From: Marinobacter sp. F4218
GTDB taxonomy: Bacteria > Pseudomonadota > Gammaproteobacteria > Pseudomonadales > Oleiphilaceae
Length of the DNA: 64,000 bases
Direction: 5' to 3'
Assembly (NCBI RefSeq): GCF_019443085.1
Contig: NZ_JAHZIL010000003.1
Coordinates: forward strand, 1,612,001-1,676,000
This document shows, piece by piece, positions 54,445 to 63,656 of the stretch. The first letter of the stretch is position 1. Each line of letters opens with the position of its first letter. Under the pieces are notes generated by a model that saw only the letters and a list, made by a program, of their open reading frames with translations, ran no database searches and was not told the DNA's origin. The position numbers were made by a program, and so were the translations under genes.

Positions 54445-54921
54445 ATGGCGATTCAGGTAGGTGAACGGGTACCGAACATCGAACTGCAGGTAATGGGCAG
54501 CAACGGCCCGGAAAAGATCAGCACCGGCGAACTCTTTGCCGGGAAGAAGGTGGTCGTATTCGCCGTCCCCGGCGCCTTCACACCCACCTGCTCAGCCGCC
54601 CATCTGCCGGGGTTTGTCGTCAACGCCGACCAGATCAAGGCCAAGGGTGTGGACAGCATAGTCTGCACCTCGGTGAACGATGCCTTCGTGATGGATGCCT
54701 GGGGCAAGGCCAGCAACGCCGAGGAAATCGTGATGCTCGCCGATGGCCTGGCCGAGTTCGCCACCGCCGTGGGTCTGACCCAGGACCGGACCGCCACCAA
54801 GATGGGCATTCGTAGCCAGCGCTACGCGATGATTGTGGACGACGGCGTCGTCACTTGGCTTGAGGTGGATGAAAAAGGCCTGGAGAAAACCAGCGCCGAA
54901 GCCATCCTCGCCGCCCTTTAA
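54445..54921 (+). CDS. Prx5-type peroxiredoxin
   Basis: 158 residues. Peroxidatic Cys in VPGAFTPTCSAAHLPGF (around residue 49) and second Cys in SIVCTSVNDAFVMDAWG, the atypical Prx5 (AhpE/PrxD-like) pattern. Reduces hydroperoxides using thioredoxin or glutaredoxin. GGAGG precedes ATG 54445; it follows DUF3581 by 48 bases on the same strand, so the two are probably co-transcribed. With ahpC and ahpF nearby, three peroxide-reducing proteins lie in 6.5 kb. Confidence 0.93.
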   Translation: MAIQVGERVPNIELQVMGSNGPEKISTGELFAGKKVVVFAVPGAFTPTCSAAHLPGFVVNADQIKAKGVDSIVCTSVNDAFVMDAWGKASNAEEIVMLADGLAEFATAVGLTQDRTATKMGIRSQRYAMIVDDGVVTWLEVDEKGLEKTSAEAILAAL

Positions 54922-54939
54922 GCCCCTCCAAACGCAACG

Positions 54940-54966
54940 AACCCCGGCCGGACCGGGGTTCGTTTG
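54940..54966 (+). terminator. Terminator after the Prx5-type gene
   Basis: 8-bp perfect stem AACCCCGG (54940-54947) / CCGGGGTT (54953-54960), loop of five, then CGTTTG. Located between the convergent peroxiredoxin and ahpC genes. Confidence 0.65.
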
Positions 54967-55023
54967 CAGTATCGGGCCCGCAACGCAGGCCCGTGCCCTT
55001 TCGTTTCGCCTGAGAAGGGAAAC

Positions 55024-55587
55024 TTAGATCTTGCCAACCAGGTCCAGGGACGGTGCAAGAGTCTCTTCGCCTTCTTTCCACTTGGCCGGGCATACTTCGC
55101 CGGGGTGGTTACGAACGTACTGGGCCGCTTTTACCTTGCGCATCAGGTCGTCAGCATCACGGCCAATGCCTTCGGCAGTGATTTCCATCGCCTGGATAAC
55201 GCCATCCGGATCGATCAGGAAAGTGGCACGATCCGCCAGGCCCTGACCTTCACGCATCACACCGAAGTTGTTGGTGAGGGTGCCAGTCTGGTCGCCAACC
55301 ATGTAGTAGTTGATCTTACCGATGGTCTCGGACGCGTCGTGCCACGCCTTGTGGGTGAAGTGCGTGTCGGTAGACACGGAGAACACTTCAACGCCCAGCT
55401 TCTGCAGTTCTTCGTACTTGTCAGCTACGTCGCCCAGCTCGGTCGGGCAAACGAACGTGAAGTCGGCCGGGTAGAAGAAAAAGACGGCCCACTTGCCCTT
55501 AACGTCGGCTTCGCTGATTTCAACGAACTCGCCCTGTTTGAATGCGGTTGCGTTGAACGGTTTGATCTCGCTGTTAATGATGCCCAT
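55024..55587 (-). CDS. ahpC: Alkyl hydroperoxide reductase subunit C
   Basis: 187 residues, the standard AhpC length. Peroxidatic Cys in [20 protein letters not shown] (around residue 47), resolving Cys in [15 protein letters not shown], and [26 protein letters not shown] lies nine bases before ATG 55587. Works with AhpF. It is separated from ahpF by the ATPase, DUF3581 and Prx5 genes, yet carries the same OxyR-like element upstream. Confidence 0.96.
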   Translation of the reverse strand: MGIINSEIKPFNATAFKQGEFVEISEADVKGKWAVFFFYPADFTFVCPTELGDVADKYEELQKLGVEVFSVSTDTHFTHKAWHDASETIGKINYYMVGDQTGTLTNNFGVMREGQGLADRATFLIDPDGVIQAMEITAEGIGRDADDLMRKVKAAQYVRNHPGEVCPAKWKEGEETLAPSLDLVGKI

Positions 55588-55666
55588 TAAAGCTAACTCC
55601 TTGTTGATGGATTCACGGATAAATGAATTAACGGCGCCCAAGTTAATGATTTTGGGTGCCCGGATA

Positions 55667-55710
55667 AAATTGATAATTCCCAAACCAAAGATAGGCATTG
55701 CCTATTTTGG
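55667..55710. promoter_or_regulatory. OxyR-like site upstream of ahpC
   Basis: ATTG-N7-CCAA-N7-ATAG-N7-CTAT (55669-55705) fits the OxyR frame at 13 of 16 positions; the second half, ATAGGCA-T-TGCCTAT, is also a perfect palindrome. Flank and spacing match the ahpF site. About 80-120 bases upstream of the ahpC start. Confidence 0.65.
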
Positions 55711-55828
55711 CCGGAGGCCCGGCCAAGCCCCCATACACGGCCCTTTATGGTGACGGAATTGCCAACTTCAATCTTTCACAATGTGAGGAATGGACTATTA
55801 TTATGGCTCTGCGAGGAGGACGGGGCTC

Positions 55829-57940
55829 ATGCAACGGTGTCTTCTGCTACTCATCTGCCTGACGGTCACCGCCTGCGGCGGTGGCTCTGGAAGCGGCTCC
55901 GGCGGCCCAGTCGGTCTCTCCGAGCGCCCTGCCAACTCAGAATGCCTCGCCTTTGATGCCACCGCCGAGGTTCAGCTCACCCCCATTGCGGCCTCCCTCT
56001 CGTTCAACTCGCCGCTGCTGATGTTGCCCCACCCCAGCCAGCCCGGAATTTTCTACGTGGTTGAGCAGGGCGGCCTTATCTATCGCCTGGACCTGAACAC
56101 GGAGACCCGGAGCCAACTGGTCAACCTGGCCACGGACTACTCGCTGAGCGAATGCAACGAATGCGGGCTGCTCGGCATGGCGTTCGATCCGGAGTTTGGC
56201 TCCAACGGCTTCGTGTACCTGTCGTTCACCGAAAACACCAACGGCATGACCTCGTTCGTCGCCCGCTTCGAATCGACCGATGAGGGCCAGAGCCTGCGCC
56301 GCGATGGCAGCGGCAACCTGGTTCGCAGCAATCTGGTGCAGCAGCGGCAACCCTTCAGCAACCACAACGGCGGCCACATCGCCTTCGGCCCCGATAACCT
56401 GCTTTACGTCGGGCTTGGTGATGGCGGCGACGCCAACGATCCGGGCAACCGGGCTCAGAGCCTGTCCACCCGGCTGGGCAAGATGCTCCGGTTCAACCCC
56501 GACGGCACCCCCGCCAGCAACGAGGTGTCCGGGTCGGTACCGGAAATCTACGCCTACGGCCTGCGCAACCCCTGGCGCTGGAGTTTTGATCGGGACACCG
56601 GCGAGCTGTGGGCCGGGGATGTGGGCCAGCGCCAGTTTGAGGAAATCAACCGGATCAGTCTCGGCGGCAACTATGGCTGGCGCTGCTACGAAGGTTACGA
56701 ACGCACCAGCAACAGCTGCGGGGCGTCTCCCTCCGGACCGTTTATCGAACCTGTGCATGCCTATGGCCGGTCGGACGGGATTTCCGTCACCGGCGGTTAC
56801 GTCTACCGCGGTAACAACATGCCCGCCCTCCGCGGCGCCTACCTGTTCTCCGATTTCGGTTCGGGTACCCTGTGGGCACTCGAGCGACAGCCAGACGACA
56901 GCTACCAGCGCCGCACCCTGCTGGAAACCGGCCGCAACGTGGCCTCCTTCGCACAGGACAGGGACGGCGAACTGTACCTTGTGACTTTCTCCGGCCTGTT
57001 CCGGATTGACCCGGTGAACGTCGACGTCGAGTTGCCGCAGACACTTTCCGAAACCGGCTGCGTGCAGGCCGACGCCCCCTGGCAACCCGCGGACGGGCTG
57101 ATCCCCTACCGGCCGATCGAACCCTTCTGGTCCGATGGCGCCGACAAGATCCGCTACATGGCCCTGCCGGATGGCACCCGGATCACGCTCGACGAGAGCG
57201 GGGATTTTCAGTTTCCCCGGGGCTCGGTACTGGTGAAGAACTTCACCCTGGCCCAGCGTCTGATTGAAACCCGGCTGTACCTGCACAACGCCGACGGCAG
57301 CTGGTCGGGTTACAGCTACCAGTGGAACGAGGCCGGTACCGACGCCGAGCTGGTCAACGGCGGCCGGGATGTGGACGTGGGTGGCCAGATCTGGCACTAC
57401 CCGTCTGCGGGCGAATGCACCCAGTGCCATACCGCAGCCGCCGGGTTCACGCTCGGGCTGGAAACGGCCCAGCTCAACAGCAGTTTCACCTATCCGCAGA
57501 CCGGCCGTACCGCCAACCAACTGGATACCCTGGCCGGCATTGGCGTCTTGTCTGCGCCGCCGACGCCCGCCCAACGCAGCCGGCGCCTGAGCCGAAGCAC
57601 CGACGACACCGCCGCCATCGACGCCCGGGCGCGCAGCTACCTGCACAGCAATTGCAGCCACTGCCATCGCCCCGGCGGCACCACCCAGAGCTCCATGGAT
57701 CTGCGCATTACCACGCCGCTCAATGCCACCGGGGTCTGCGGCGAGCCCCCCAGCAACGGCAACCTGGGCCGGGACGGCGCGCGGCTGGTGGCCCCCGGCG
57801 ATGCCGCCAACTCACTCCTGCACCTGAGAATGGTGGCGGACGACGCCAACCGCATGCCGCCGATCAGCACCCTGCAGGTGGATACCCGGGGCGCACAACT
57901 GGTGGCGGACTGGATCAACCAGTTGCCCGGCTGCAACTGA
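55829..57940 (+). CDS. Lipoprotein fusion: PQQ-dependent sugar (sorbosone/glucose) dehydrogenase-like propeller plus diheme cytochrome c (SO2930-type)
   Basis: 703 residues. Lipobox LTVTACGGG (Cys near residue 16), then a Gly/Ser linker. Residues 55-410 are a six-bladed propeller of the glucose/sorbosone dehydrogenase family: NHNGGHIAFGPDNLLYVGLG, YAYGLRNPWRWSFDRDTGEL, AGDVGQRQFEEINRISLGGN. Residues 430-703 are a cytochrome domain with two CxxCH hemes, GECTQCHTAAAG and SNCSHCHRPGGT, and Met-bearing loops, resembling SO2930-family diheme proteins. Fusion allows electrons from the sugar/alcohol site to pass directly to the hemes. ATG 55829 follows GAGGAGGA. PQQ use is by family only. Confidence 0.88.
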   Translation: MQRCLLLLICLTVTACGGGSGSGSGGPVGLSERPANSECLAFDATAEVQLTPIAASLSFNSPLLMLPHPSQPGIFYVVEQGGLIYRLDLNTETRSQLVNLATDYSLSECNECGLLGMAFDPEFGSNGFVYLSFTENTNGMTSFVARFESTDEGQSLRRDGSGNLVRSNLVQQRQPFSNHNGGHIAFGPDNLLYVGLGDGGDANDPGNRAQSLSTRLGKMLRFNPDGTPASNEVSGSVPEIYAYGLRNPWRWSFDRDTGELWAGDVGQRQFEEINRISLGGNYGWRCYEGYERTSNSCGASPSGPFIEPVHAYGRSDGISVTGGYVYRGNNMPALRGAYLFSDFGSGTLWALERQPDDSYQRRTLLETGRNVASFAQDRDGELYLVTFSGLFRIDPVNVDVELPQTLSETGCVQADAPWQPADGLIPYRPIEPFWSDGADKIRYMALPDGTRITLDESGDFQFPRGSVLVKNFTLAQRLIETRLYLHNADGSWSGYSYQWNEAGTDAELVNGGRDVDVGGQIWHYPSAGECTQCHTAAAGFTLGLETAQLNSSFTYPQTGRTANQLDTLAGIGVLSAPPTPAQRSRRLSRSTDDTAAIDARARSYLHSNCSHCHRPGGTTQSSMDLRITTPLNATGVCGEPPSNGNLGRDGARLVAPGDAANSLLHLRMVADDANRMPPISTLQVDTRGAQLVADWINQLPGCN

Positions 57941-57966
57941 CCGTGTTGCCGGGATTGGGCATAAAA

Positions 57967-57999
57967 AAAGCAGGTTGATCCGGCGGACCAACCTGCTTT
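57967..57999. terminator. Terminator between the diheme lipoprotein and the BCCT gene
   Basis: AAAGCAGGTTG (57967-57977) pairs with CAACCTGCTTT (57989-57999). The A-run at 57963-57969 gives a T-tract on the minus strand for the BCCT gene; works from both sides. Confidence 0.8.
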
Positions 58000-58020
58000 G
58001 TGTGCCACATTCCGTCGGGC

Positions 58021-59238
58021 TTAGCCGGCGAGCTCAACCTTGTGGAAGTCGAGAATATTCTCTTCCGGCGACGTCCGGATGGCCGCCACCTCCGACCGCT
58101 TCTTCGCCAGAATATAGGCGAAACAGCCAAAGTACAGGGCAATCACCAGGGCACCGACCCACTGGATGCGCAGGAAATCGAGCTGGAACAGCATGGTCAG
58201 GCCGATCATCGCCAGGAAATTGAACACCACGTAGTTGGCCCGGCCCAGCCGCTGGGCGGTCAGGTTCAGGTTGTCGGTGTACAGCCGGATCAGGGAATCC
58301 AGGGAGTTCACCACCATCAACACGCCAACGGTGATCATCGCGAGGTTGGTGAAGGCTGCCACCTGCAGGCCCTGATCGTGGTAATGGAACAGCACCGAGA
58401 ACCACACCCCGATGGCGATGGACGGAACCGCCAGCATGGCGATCAGCAACTGCCAGGTCTTGATACCACTGACGAAACGGGCGGTGAACTGACCAATCAT
58501 GATGCTCCAGGAGAACCACCACAGCAGGTAGAACTCGTGGTAATCATTGATCGGGAGCACGAACTGGTGAAGGTTGGTGAAATACTCCCCCAGGAGGCCA
58601 ACGACGCCGAGGAACTCGCCCGGCGAGCCATCCCCCATCAGGAACGCGCGCGCCCACATTCCGGCAATCAGGGCAATAAACAGGACACTGGAGCCGATGC
58701 TCAGGATCCGCACGTACTTGATCTTGGAGCTGGAATAGACCGCCAGCCCGATGGCCGCAAACACGATGGCGTAGAACGTCGGCACCACCGATTCGCCGTC
58801 CCCCACCTGCGGCAGGTACCAGGGCAGGTTCACCAGCAACAGGTACGCGGTAAAGGCACAGGTGCCGATGATCACCACGTTGTTGACCACTTTGACCAGG
58901 GGAATCTCGAAAAACTGCACGCGCGGTTCAATGATCGCGAAGTAGAAGCAGGTCAGGAAATAGAAGCCCCAGATCAGGAAGGCCCAGAAGCCAAACTCGA
59001 TGGCCAGCGGATTGGCGAAGCCGTACTCCGGGCTGGCGGACAGGTCCCCGTAGCCGCCGAACTCGGTCAGCGGGAACATGATCAGCCCCACGTCCAGTCC
59101 CGAGGTGAACAGGATGGCGATGAAGGTCAGGGTGCGTACCGGCGTCACGCCGATGCACTGCACGTCCCACCATTTGTACAGGATCAGCGCAATGGCCGCG
59201 AAGGTGAAGATCAGGCCTGTGGATAACCAGAGTGTCAT
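58021..59238 (-). CDS. Short BCCT-family (betaine/choline/carnitine) transporter
   Basis: 405 residues, about ten hydrophobic segments, against 500-700 residues and twelve TM in usual BCCT proteins. The core FYLLWWFSWSIMIGQFTARF with SGIKTWQL corresponds to the TM8 signature WWISWSPFVGMFIARISRG. The N-terminus (LSTGLIFTFAAIALILYKWW) also lacks the extended tail that senses osmolarity. GGAGG precedes ATG 59238. Next to the betA-betB-betI operon, so choline is the likely substrate. It has its own promoter and terminator. Reading frame is open and without obvious breaks, so it is short by nature, not truncated here. Confidence 0.78.
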   Translation of the reverse strand: MTLWLSTGLIFTFAAIALILYKWWDVQCIGVTPVRTLTFIAILFTSGLDVGLIMFPLTEFGGYGDLSASPEYGFANPLAIEFGFWAFLIWGFYFLTCFYFAIIEPRVQFFEIPLVKVVNNVVIIGTCAFTAYLLLVNLPWYLPQVGDGESVVPTFYAIVFAAIGLAVYSSSKIKYVRILSIGSSVLFIALIAGMWARAFLMGDGSPGEFLGVVGLLGEYFTNLHQFVLPINDYHEFYLLWWFSWSIMIGQFTARFVSGIKTWQLLIAMLAVPSIAIGVWFSVLFHYHDQGLQVAAFTNLAMITVGVLMVVNSLDSLIRLYTDNLNLTAQRLGRANYVVFNFLAMIGLTMLFQLDFLRIQWVGALVIALYFGCFAYILAKKRSEVAAIRTSPEENILDFHKVELAG

Positions 59239-59262
59239 GAGGTCCTCCGGCGGTTTTCATTC

Positions 59263-59268
59263 ATTATA
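59263..59268 (-). promoter_or_regulatory. -10 box of the BCCT transporter gene
   Basis: Perfect TATAAT on the minus strand, 25 bases before the start codon. No convincing -35 box at the usual distance (GGAGGA), suggesting activator or weak basal use. Confidence 0.4.
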
Positions 59269-59426
59269 GTGAACAGCATGGGTGTTCCTCCTCTACTTTG
59301 AAGCTGTTGCTCGTTCGAATCGGACACAAACCCCCGCGTTGCTTTTTGACGGGCCAGGACTTGCCTATCTGGCGCCCAGGAAACGGCTGGCACAGCCGTC
59401 GCGCTGATAGGGAAATCCTGATGGTT

Positions 59427-59457
59427 TGCAAAACCCCGGAGGCATTGCACCTCCGGG
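59427..59457 (-). terminator. Terminator of the betIBA operon
   Basis: On the minus strand CCCGGAGG pairs with CCTCCGGG around a seven-base loop, then GGTTTTGC. Perfect 8-bp stem (59435-59442 with 59450-59457), about 20 bases after the betA stop at 59477. Confidence 0.7.
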
Positions 59458-59476
59458 TGGAAACGGTGTGGCAGCG

Positions 59477-61162
59477 CTAGCCCAGCACCCGCTTGGCCGT
59501 TCCCGGTCGCTGTCGCTCCTGCCATTGCCCGTCCATGAGCACAGGAGCGTCAGAAGGTTTCAGGGGCTCCCTGCCCCGAATCAGATCGGCTGCCCGTTCG
59601 GCCACCATGATGGTGGGCGCGTTCAGGTTGCCGTTGGGTATGGTCGGGAAGATGGACGAATCCACCACCCGGAGATGCCGGATGCCCCGAACCCGGGTCT
59701 GGGGGTCAACCACCGCCAGCTCGTCCGTCCCCATCTTGCAAGTGCAGGACGGGTGATAGGCGCTTTCCACCGCCTGCCGGACGAAGGCATCGATCTGTTC
59801 GTCGGTCTGGACCTCGGCGCCGGGCTGGATTTCCGGCCCCCGATACTCGTCCATGGCGGGCTGGTTGATAATCTCCCGCGTCAGCCGGACACAGTCCCGG
59901 AAGCCTTCCCGGTCCGCTTCGTGCTGCAGGTAATTGAAGCGGATCTGCGGCGCCTGGGTGGGATCGGCGGATTGGACATGCACCGTGCCCCGGCTTTTCG
60001 GCTTGTTATGCCCGATGTGCAGCTGGAAACCGTCGCCGGCAAAGGCTTCCTTGCCGTCATAGCGCATGGCCGCCGGCAGGAAGTGGTATTGCAGGTCGGG
60101 CCACTCGACCCCGGCCTTGGATCGGATAAAGCCACAGGACTCAAAGTGGTTGGTCGCGCCCAGACCGTCTTTCTTCAAAATCCAGCGCAGGCCGATCTTC
60201 AGCTTGTTCCACCAGTCCAGCTTGCCGTTCAGGGACACCGGCTTGTTGCAGCGGAACTGGAAGTAGAATTCCAGGTGGTCCTGCAGGTTCTCGCCCACGC
60301 CCGGCAACTCGTGCTTTACCTCAATGCCGGCCTGCTCGAGCACCTCGCGCCGGCCGATACCGGAAAGCTGCAGCAGGTGTGGCGAGCCGATGGATCCCGC
60401 AGACAGGATGACCTCCTCGACGGCTTTGGCCTCGTGCACCTTGCCACCCTGCTCGTAACGCACGCCGGTGGCGGCTTTGCCGTCCAGCAGCACTTTGTGC
60501 ACCAGGGCATGAGTCACCACGGTCAGGTTCGGGCGCTCCATGGCCGGGCGCAGGTAGGCATTGGCGGTGGACCAGCGGCGGCCGTTTTTCACCGTCATGT
60601 GCATGGCGCCGAAACCTTCCTGCTGGGCGCCGTTGTAGTCCTCGGTGGGGAAATAGCCGGCATCCACACCCGCGTCCACAAAGGCCTTGTACAGCGGGTT
60701 CTGCATGTTGTTGCCGTTGTTCACCCCGAGCGGACCCTGGTCGCCACGGTAGTCGTCAGCACCAAAGGCCCAGGTTTCGGCCTTCTTGAAGTAGGGCAGC
60801 ACCCGGCGGTAGTTCCAGCCCTCGGCCCCTTCGGCTTCCCACTCGTCGAAATCCCGGGCGTGACCCCGAACGTAGACCATGCCGTTGATGGAGGAGGAGC
60901 CGCCCAGCACCTTGCCCCGGGGGCAGTGCATGCGGCGGTTGTCCAGATAGGGCTCCGGCTCTGTTTCGAACTGCCAGGCGTACTTCTTGGTGTTCATCGG
61001 AATCGACAGCGCGGTCGGCATCTGGATGAAGATGCTCTTGTCGCTGCCGCCGGTTTCCAGCAGCAGCACGCGGTGTCGGGCGTCCTCGGTGAGACGGTTC
61101 GCCAGCACGCAACCGGCGGAACCCGCCCCGACAATGATGTAGTCGTATCGGTTTTCTTTCAT
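59477..61162 (-). CDS. betA: Choline dehydrogenase BetA
   Basis: 561 residues, GMC oxidoreductase. ADP-binding [21 protein letters not shown] signature [20 protein letters not shown], second signature [15 protein letters not shown], and catalytic His region [12 protein letters not shown], followed by [21 protein letters not shown]. Oxidises choline to betaine aldehyde at the inner membrane. Starts 27 bases after the betB stop on the same strand. Length equals E. coli BetA (about 556). Sits last in betI-betB-betA. Confidence 0.96.
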   Translation of the reverse strand: MKENRYDYIIVGAGSAGCVLANRLTEDARHRVLLLETGGSDKSIFIQMPTALSIPMNTKKYAWQFETEPEPYLDNRRMHCPRGKVLGGSSSINGMVYVRGHARDFDEWEAEGAEGWNYRRVLPYFKKAETWAFGADDYRGDQGPLGVNNGNNMQNPLYKAFVDAGVDAGYFPTEDYNGAQQEGFGAMHMTVKNGRRWSTANAYLRPAMERPNLTVVTHALVHKVLLDGKAATGVRYEQGGKVHEAKAVEEVILSAGSIGSPHLLQLSGIGRREVLEQAGIEVKHELPGVGENLQDHLEFYFQFRCNKPVSLNGKLDWWNKLKIGLRWILKKDGLGATNHFESCGFIRSKAGVEWPDLQYHFLPAAMRYDGKEAFAGDGFQLHIGHNKPKSRGTVHVQSADPTQAPQIRFNYLQHEADREGFRDCVRLTREIINQPAMDEYRGPEIQPGAEVQTDEQIDAFVRQAVESAYHPSCTCKMGTDELAVVDPQTRVRGIRHLRVVDSSIFPTIPNGNLNAPTIMVAERAADLIRGREPLKPSDAPVLMDGQWQERQRPGTAKRVLG

Positions 61163-61189
61163 AGAGTCGCTCCGGGTTGGGTCACTGGC

Positions 61190-62659
61190 TTAAAACGGCG
61201 CATCCAGGTCTTCCATTCCGATGTACACCGACTTGAGCTGGGTGTAGTAGTCGAGGGTGACCTTGCCGTTTTCGCGACCAATGCCGGAGAGTTTGTAGCC
61301 GCCCACCGGCATTTCCGCGGGCGAGGCGCCGTAGCTGTTGATCCAGCAGATCCCGGCCTGGATCTGGTGAATCACCCGGTGCGCGCGGCGGATATCGCGG
61401 GTGAACAGGCCGGCGGCCAGGCCGGTGTCGGTGCTGTTGGCCCGGGCAATCACCTCGTCCTCGTCGGAGAAGGTAAGCACCGACATCACCGGCCCGAAGA
61501 TCTCCTCCCGCACGATGGTCATGTCATCGGTGCAGTCGGTGAAGATGGTGGGCTCGACGAAATAGCCACCCTTCGAGTCTTCCGGCTCGAAGGCGCGACC
61601 GCCGTGAGTCAGTGTCGCCCCTTCCGACAGGCCTTTGGCGATGTAGTCGAGCACCAGGTCCCGGTGTTTCTCCGAGATCAGGGCACCGAAGTTGGTGTCC
61701 GGATCCATCGGATCGCCCGGCTTGATGTTCTTGCGGGTGCGTTCCAGCAGGCGGTCCATAAAGCGCTCGTAGATTGCTTCGTGGACAAACACCCGGGTGC
61801 CGTTGGTGCAGATCTCGCCCTGGGTGTAAAAGTTGCCCACCATGGCCGCTGAGATAGCGTTTTCCAGGTCGGCATCGTCAAAGATGATCAGAGGGGATTT
61901 GCCACCCAGCTCCATGGTGACGTCTTTCAGCGTGGAGGAGGCGGCAGCCATGACCTTCTTGCCGGTACCGACCTCACCCGTGAACGACACCTTGGCGATG
62001 GCGGGCTCGTGGGTCAGCCAGGCACCCACGTCCGCCGCGCCCTGGACAACGTTGAACACGCCCGCCGGCACGCCGGCCTCGACAAAAATTTCCGCCAGCT
62101 TGATCGCGCCCATGGGCGTCTCTTCGGAGGGCTTGAAGATCATCGCGTTACCGCAGGCCAGCGCCGGCGCCGATTTCCAGCAGGCGATCTGGATCGGGTA
62201 GTTCCAGGCGCCGATGCCGGCACAGATCCCCAGCGGTTCGCGACGGGTGTAGTAAAAGTCCCCGCCCAGGTCCTGCTGATTGCCTTCGATGGACGGGGCC
62301 AGCCCGGCGAAGAATTCCACGGCGTCAGCACCCGTGGCCACATCCACCGCTTCCGCCTCCTGCCAGGGCTTGCCCGTGTCCCGCACCTCACAGGCGGCCA
62401 GTTCGTCGTTGCGCTCACGCAGCAGCGCCACGGCCTTCAGCAGAATGCGACTGCGCTCGATGGCGGGCATCGCCGACCACTCGGCAAAACCGGCCCGGGC
62501 ACTTTCAATGGCTGCCTGCTGCACTGCCTTATCGGCCACTTCAACCTCGTAAATCACCTCACCGGTGGCCGGGTTCACGACCGGGAAGACCTCACCGGTG
62601 CTGTTGGCCAGGAAGCGACCGTGGACAAAGTTCTGAAAGCGGGGTACCGAATTGGACAT
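61190..62659 (-). CDS. betB: Betaine aldehyde dehydrogenase BetB
   Basis: 489 residues. ALDH catalytic Cys in [20 protein letters not shown] (around 287), Glu in [23 protein letters not shown]-binding [13 protein letters not shown], and [20 protein letters not shown]. Converts betaine aldehyde to glycine betaine. ATG 62659 is chosen by homology ([15 protein letters not shown]); the longer open frame upstream runs into betI. Begins 13 bases after the betI stop. Confidence 0.96.
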   Translation of the reverse strand: MSNSVPRFQNFVHGRFLANSTGEVFPVVNPATGEVIYEVEVADKAVQQAAIESARAGFAEWSAMPAIERSRILLKAVALLRERNDELAACEVRDTGKPWQEAEAVDVATGADAVEFFAGLAPSIEGNQQDLGGDFYYTRREPLGICAGIGAWNYPIQIACWKSAPALACGNAMIFKPSEETPMGAIKLAEIFVEAGVPAGVFNVVQGAADVGAWLTHEPAIAKVSFTGEVGTGKKVMAAASSTLKDVTMELGGKSPLIIFDDADLENAISAAMVGNFYTQGEICTNGTRVFVHEAIYERFMDRLLERTRKNIKPGDPMDPDTNFGALISEKHRDLVLDYIAKGLSEGATLTHGGRAFEPEDSKGGYFVEPTIFTDCTDDMTIVREEIFGPVMSVLTFSDEDEVIARANSTDTGLAAGLFTRDIRRAHRVIHQIQAGICWINSYGASPAEMPVGGYKLSGIGRENGKVTLDYYTQLKSVYIGMEDLDAPF

Positions 62660-62672
62660 AATCTGTGAAACC

Positions 62673-63281
62673 TCAAAAAGATGAATTCGTTGTCTCGGCC
62701 TGCGACAGGGCCTCATACACGAAGCGCTTGCACAGCGTTTCGCCGGCCTCAAAGCTCTCCTGCGGGTCCAGGCTCAGGGCACTGCGCAGCCAGAAGCCGT
62801 CGATCATGGCCGCGGTCTGCCGAGCGGCGGCAGTCGCGGCCCTGGGCCCGAGCACCTGGGCAAAGGAGTAACGCAGATTGCTGTACAACCGTGCGTTGTT
62901 GATCTGCTGCAGCCGCTTCAGACCCGGTTCGTGCATGGATCGGGCCCAGAAGCTGAGCCAGGTTTTCGCGGCCAGTGCCGAACGCTGGAACTCGGAAAAA
63001 TTCGACTCGATGATGCAGTTCAGGCGCTGCTCCGGCGAACCGTCGGTTTTTGCCATGCGTTCCCGGAGTTCCTTGCCGAGCTGGTCCAGCAGGTACCGCA
63101 ACGCCGCTTCAATCAGACCCTGCTTGCCACCGAAATAGTGGCTGATGATGCCGGAGGACATCCCCGCCCGTTTGCTGATGCTGACAATGGTCGTGTTCTG
63201 CATCCCCAGCTCGGCGATGGAATGCATGGTGGCCTCGATCAGCTGCTGCTTGCGTGTGTCTTTGACTCCAACTTTTGGCAT
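62673..63281 (-). CDS. betI: Transcriptional repressor BetI
   Basis: 202 residues, the family length. TetR helix-turn-helix [20 protein letters not shown] followed by [12 protein letters not shown], both diagnostic for BetI; the C-terminal bundle has [20 protein letters not shown] and [13 protein letters not shown]. Represses the bet operon until choline is present. First gene of betI-betB-betA. A 20-bp palindrome lies 34-53 bases upstream of its start. Confidence 0.96.
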   Translation of the reverse strand: MPKVGVKDTRKQQLIEATMHSIAELGMQNTTIVSISKRAGMSSGIISHYFGGKQGLIEAALRYLLDQLGKELRERMAKTDGSPEQRLNCIIESNFSEFQRSALAAKTWLSFWARSMHEPGLKRLQQINNARLYSNLRYSFAQVLGPRAATAAARQTAAMIDGFWLRSALSLDPQESFEAGETLCKRFVYEALSQAETTNSSF

Positions 63282-63314
63282 GACAGGTTCGCTACCGTTT
63301 CCGCATCTTTTTTA

Positions 63315-63334
63315 TTAATTGAACGTTCAATTAA
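63315..63334. promoter_or_regulatory. BetI operator
   Basis: Perfect 20-bp palindrome TTAATTGAACGTTCAATTAA, whose ATTGAACGTTCAAT core equals the known proteobacterial BetI motif. Located in the betI leader, so the operon is autoregulated. Confidence 0.85.
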
Positions 63335-63408
63335 AATAAAGGCTACCGAAAAGATGACACGCTTGCAACGTTGCTCAAGAAACAGTCAGGGACTCGCCGG
63401 ATAGAACG

Positions 63409-63621
63409 TCAACTCTTCCGCCGGTAGTGGGGATCGGTCCAGCACTGGGGCAGGGATTCGCCGGACGGGAAGCTCAACTCGGATTTATCATAGAATTCAG
63501 GATCCTGGGCTTCCTCACCGTAATGCAAGCTGCCTTTGATGCGGTGTTCATGGGGATCGAATAACCCCCGGGTATCCAGCACCTCAATCAGGTGTCCGGT
63601 GGATTTCTCTGCCACAAACAT
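63409..63621 (-). CDS. Small conserved protein, function unknown
   Basis: 70 residues. Reads FVAEKSTGHLIEVLDTRGLF, then HYGEEAQDPEFYDKSELSFP and SGESLPQCWTDPHYRR. No signal peptide or TM. I recall similar short proteins, with STGHLVEVL and LPRCWTDPHYR, in Pseudomonas and relatives, without known function. Cys in LPQCWTDPHY is a conspicuous conserved-looking residue. It lies 35 bases downstream of the deacetylase-family gene on the same strand, so probably co-transcribed with it. Confidence 0.7.
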   Translation of the reverse strand: MFVAEKSTGHLIEVLDTRGLFDPHEHRIKGSLHYGEEAQDPEFYDKSELSFPSGESLPQCWTDPHYRRKS

Positions 63622-63656
63622 ATCGACCTCCTGCGTCTGTCGTTTCGGGGTTGCTG

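Noticed and set aside
55937..57667. 576-codon open frame antisense to the propeller/diheme gene
   Set aside because: Sense frame has lipobox, propeller motifs and two CxxCH hemes; the antisense frame has none.
58021..59238. BCCT gene as a truncated pseudogene
   Set aside because: Good ribosome site, uninterrupted frame, its own -10 box and terminator, and intact TM8 motif argue for a functional short form.
59426..61852. 808-codon open frame antisense to betA and betB
   Set aside because: Spans two confirmed genes and their gap on the other strand; low-complexity His/Val/Gly composition, no domain, no ribosome site.
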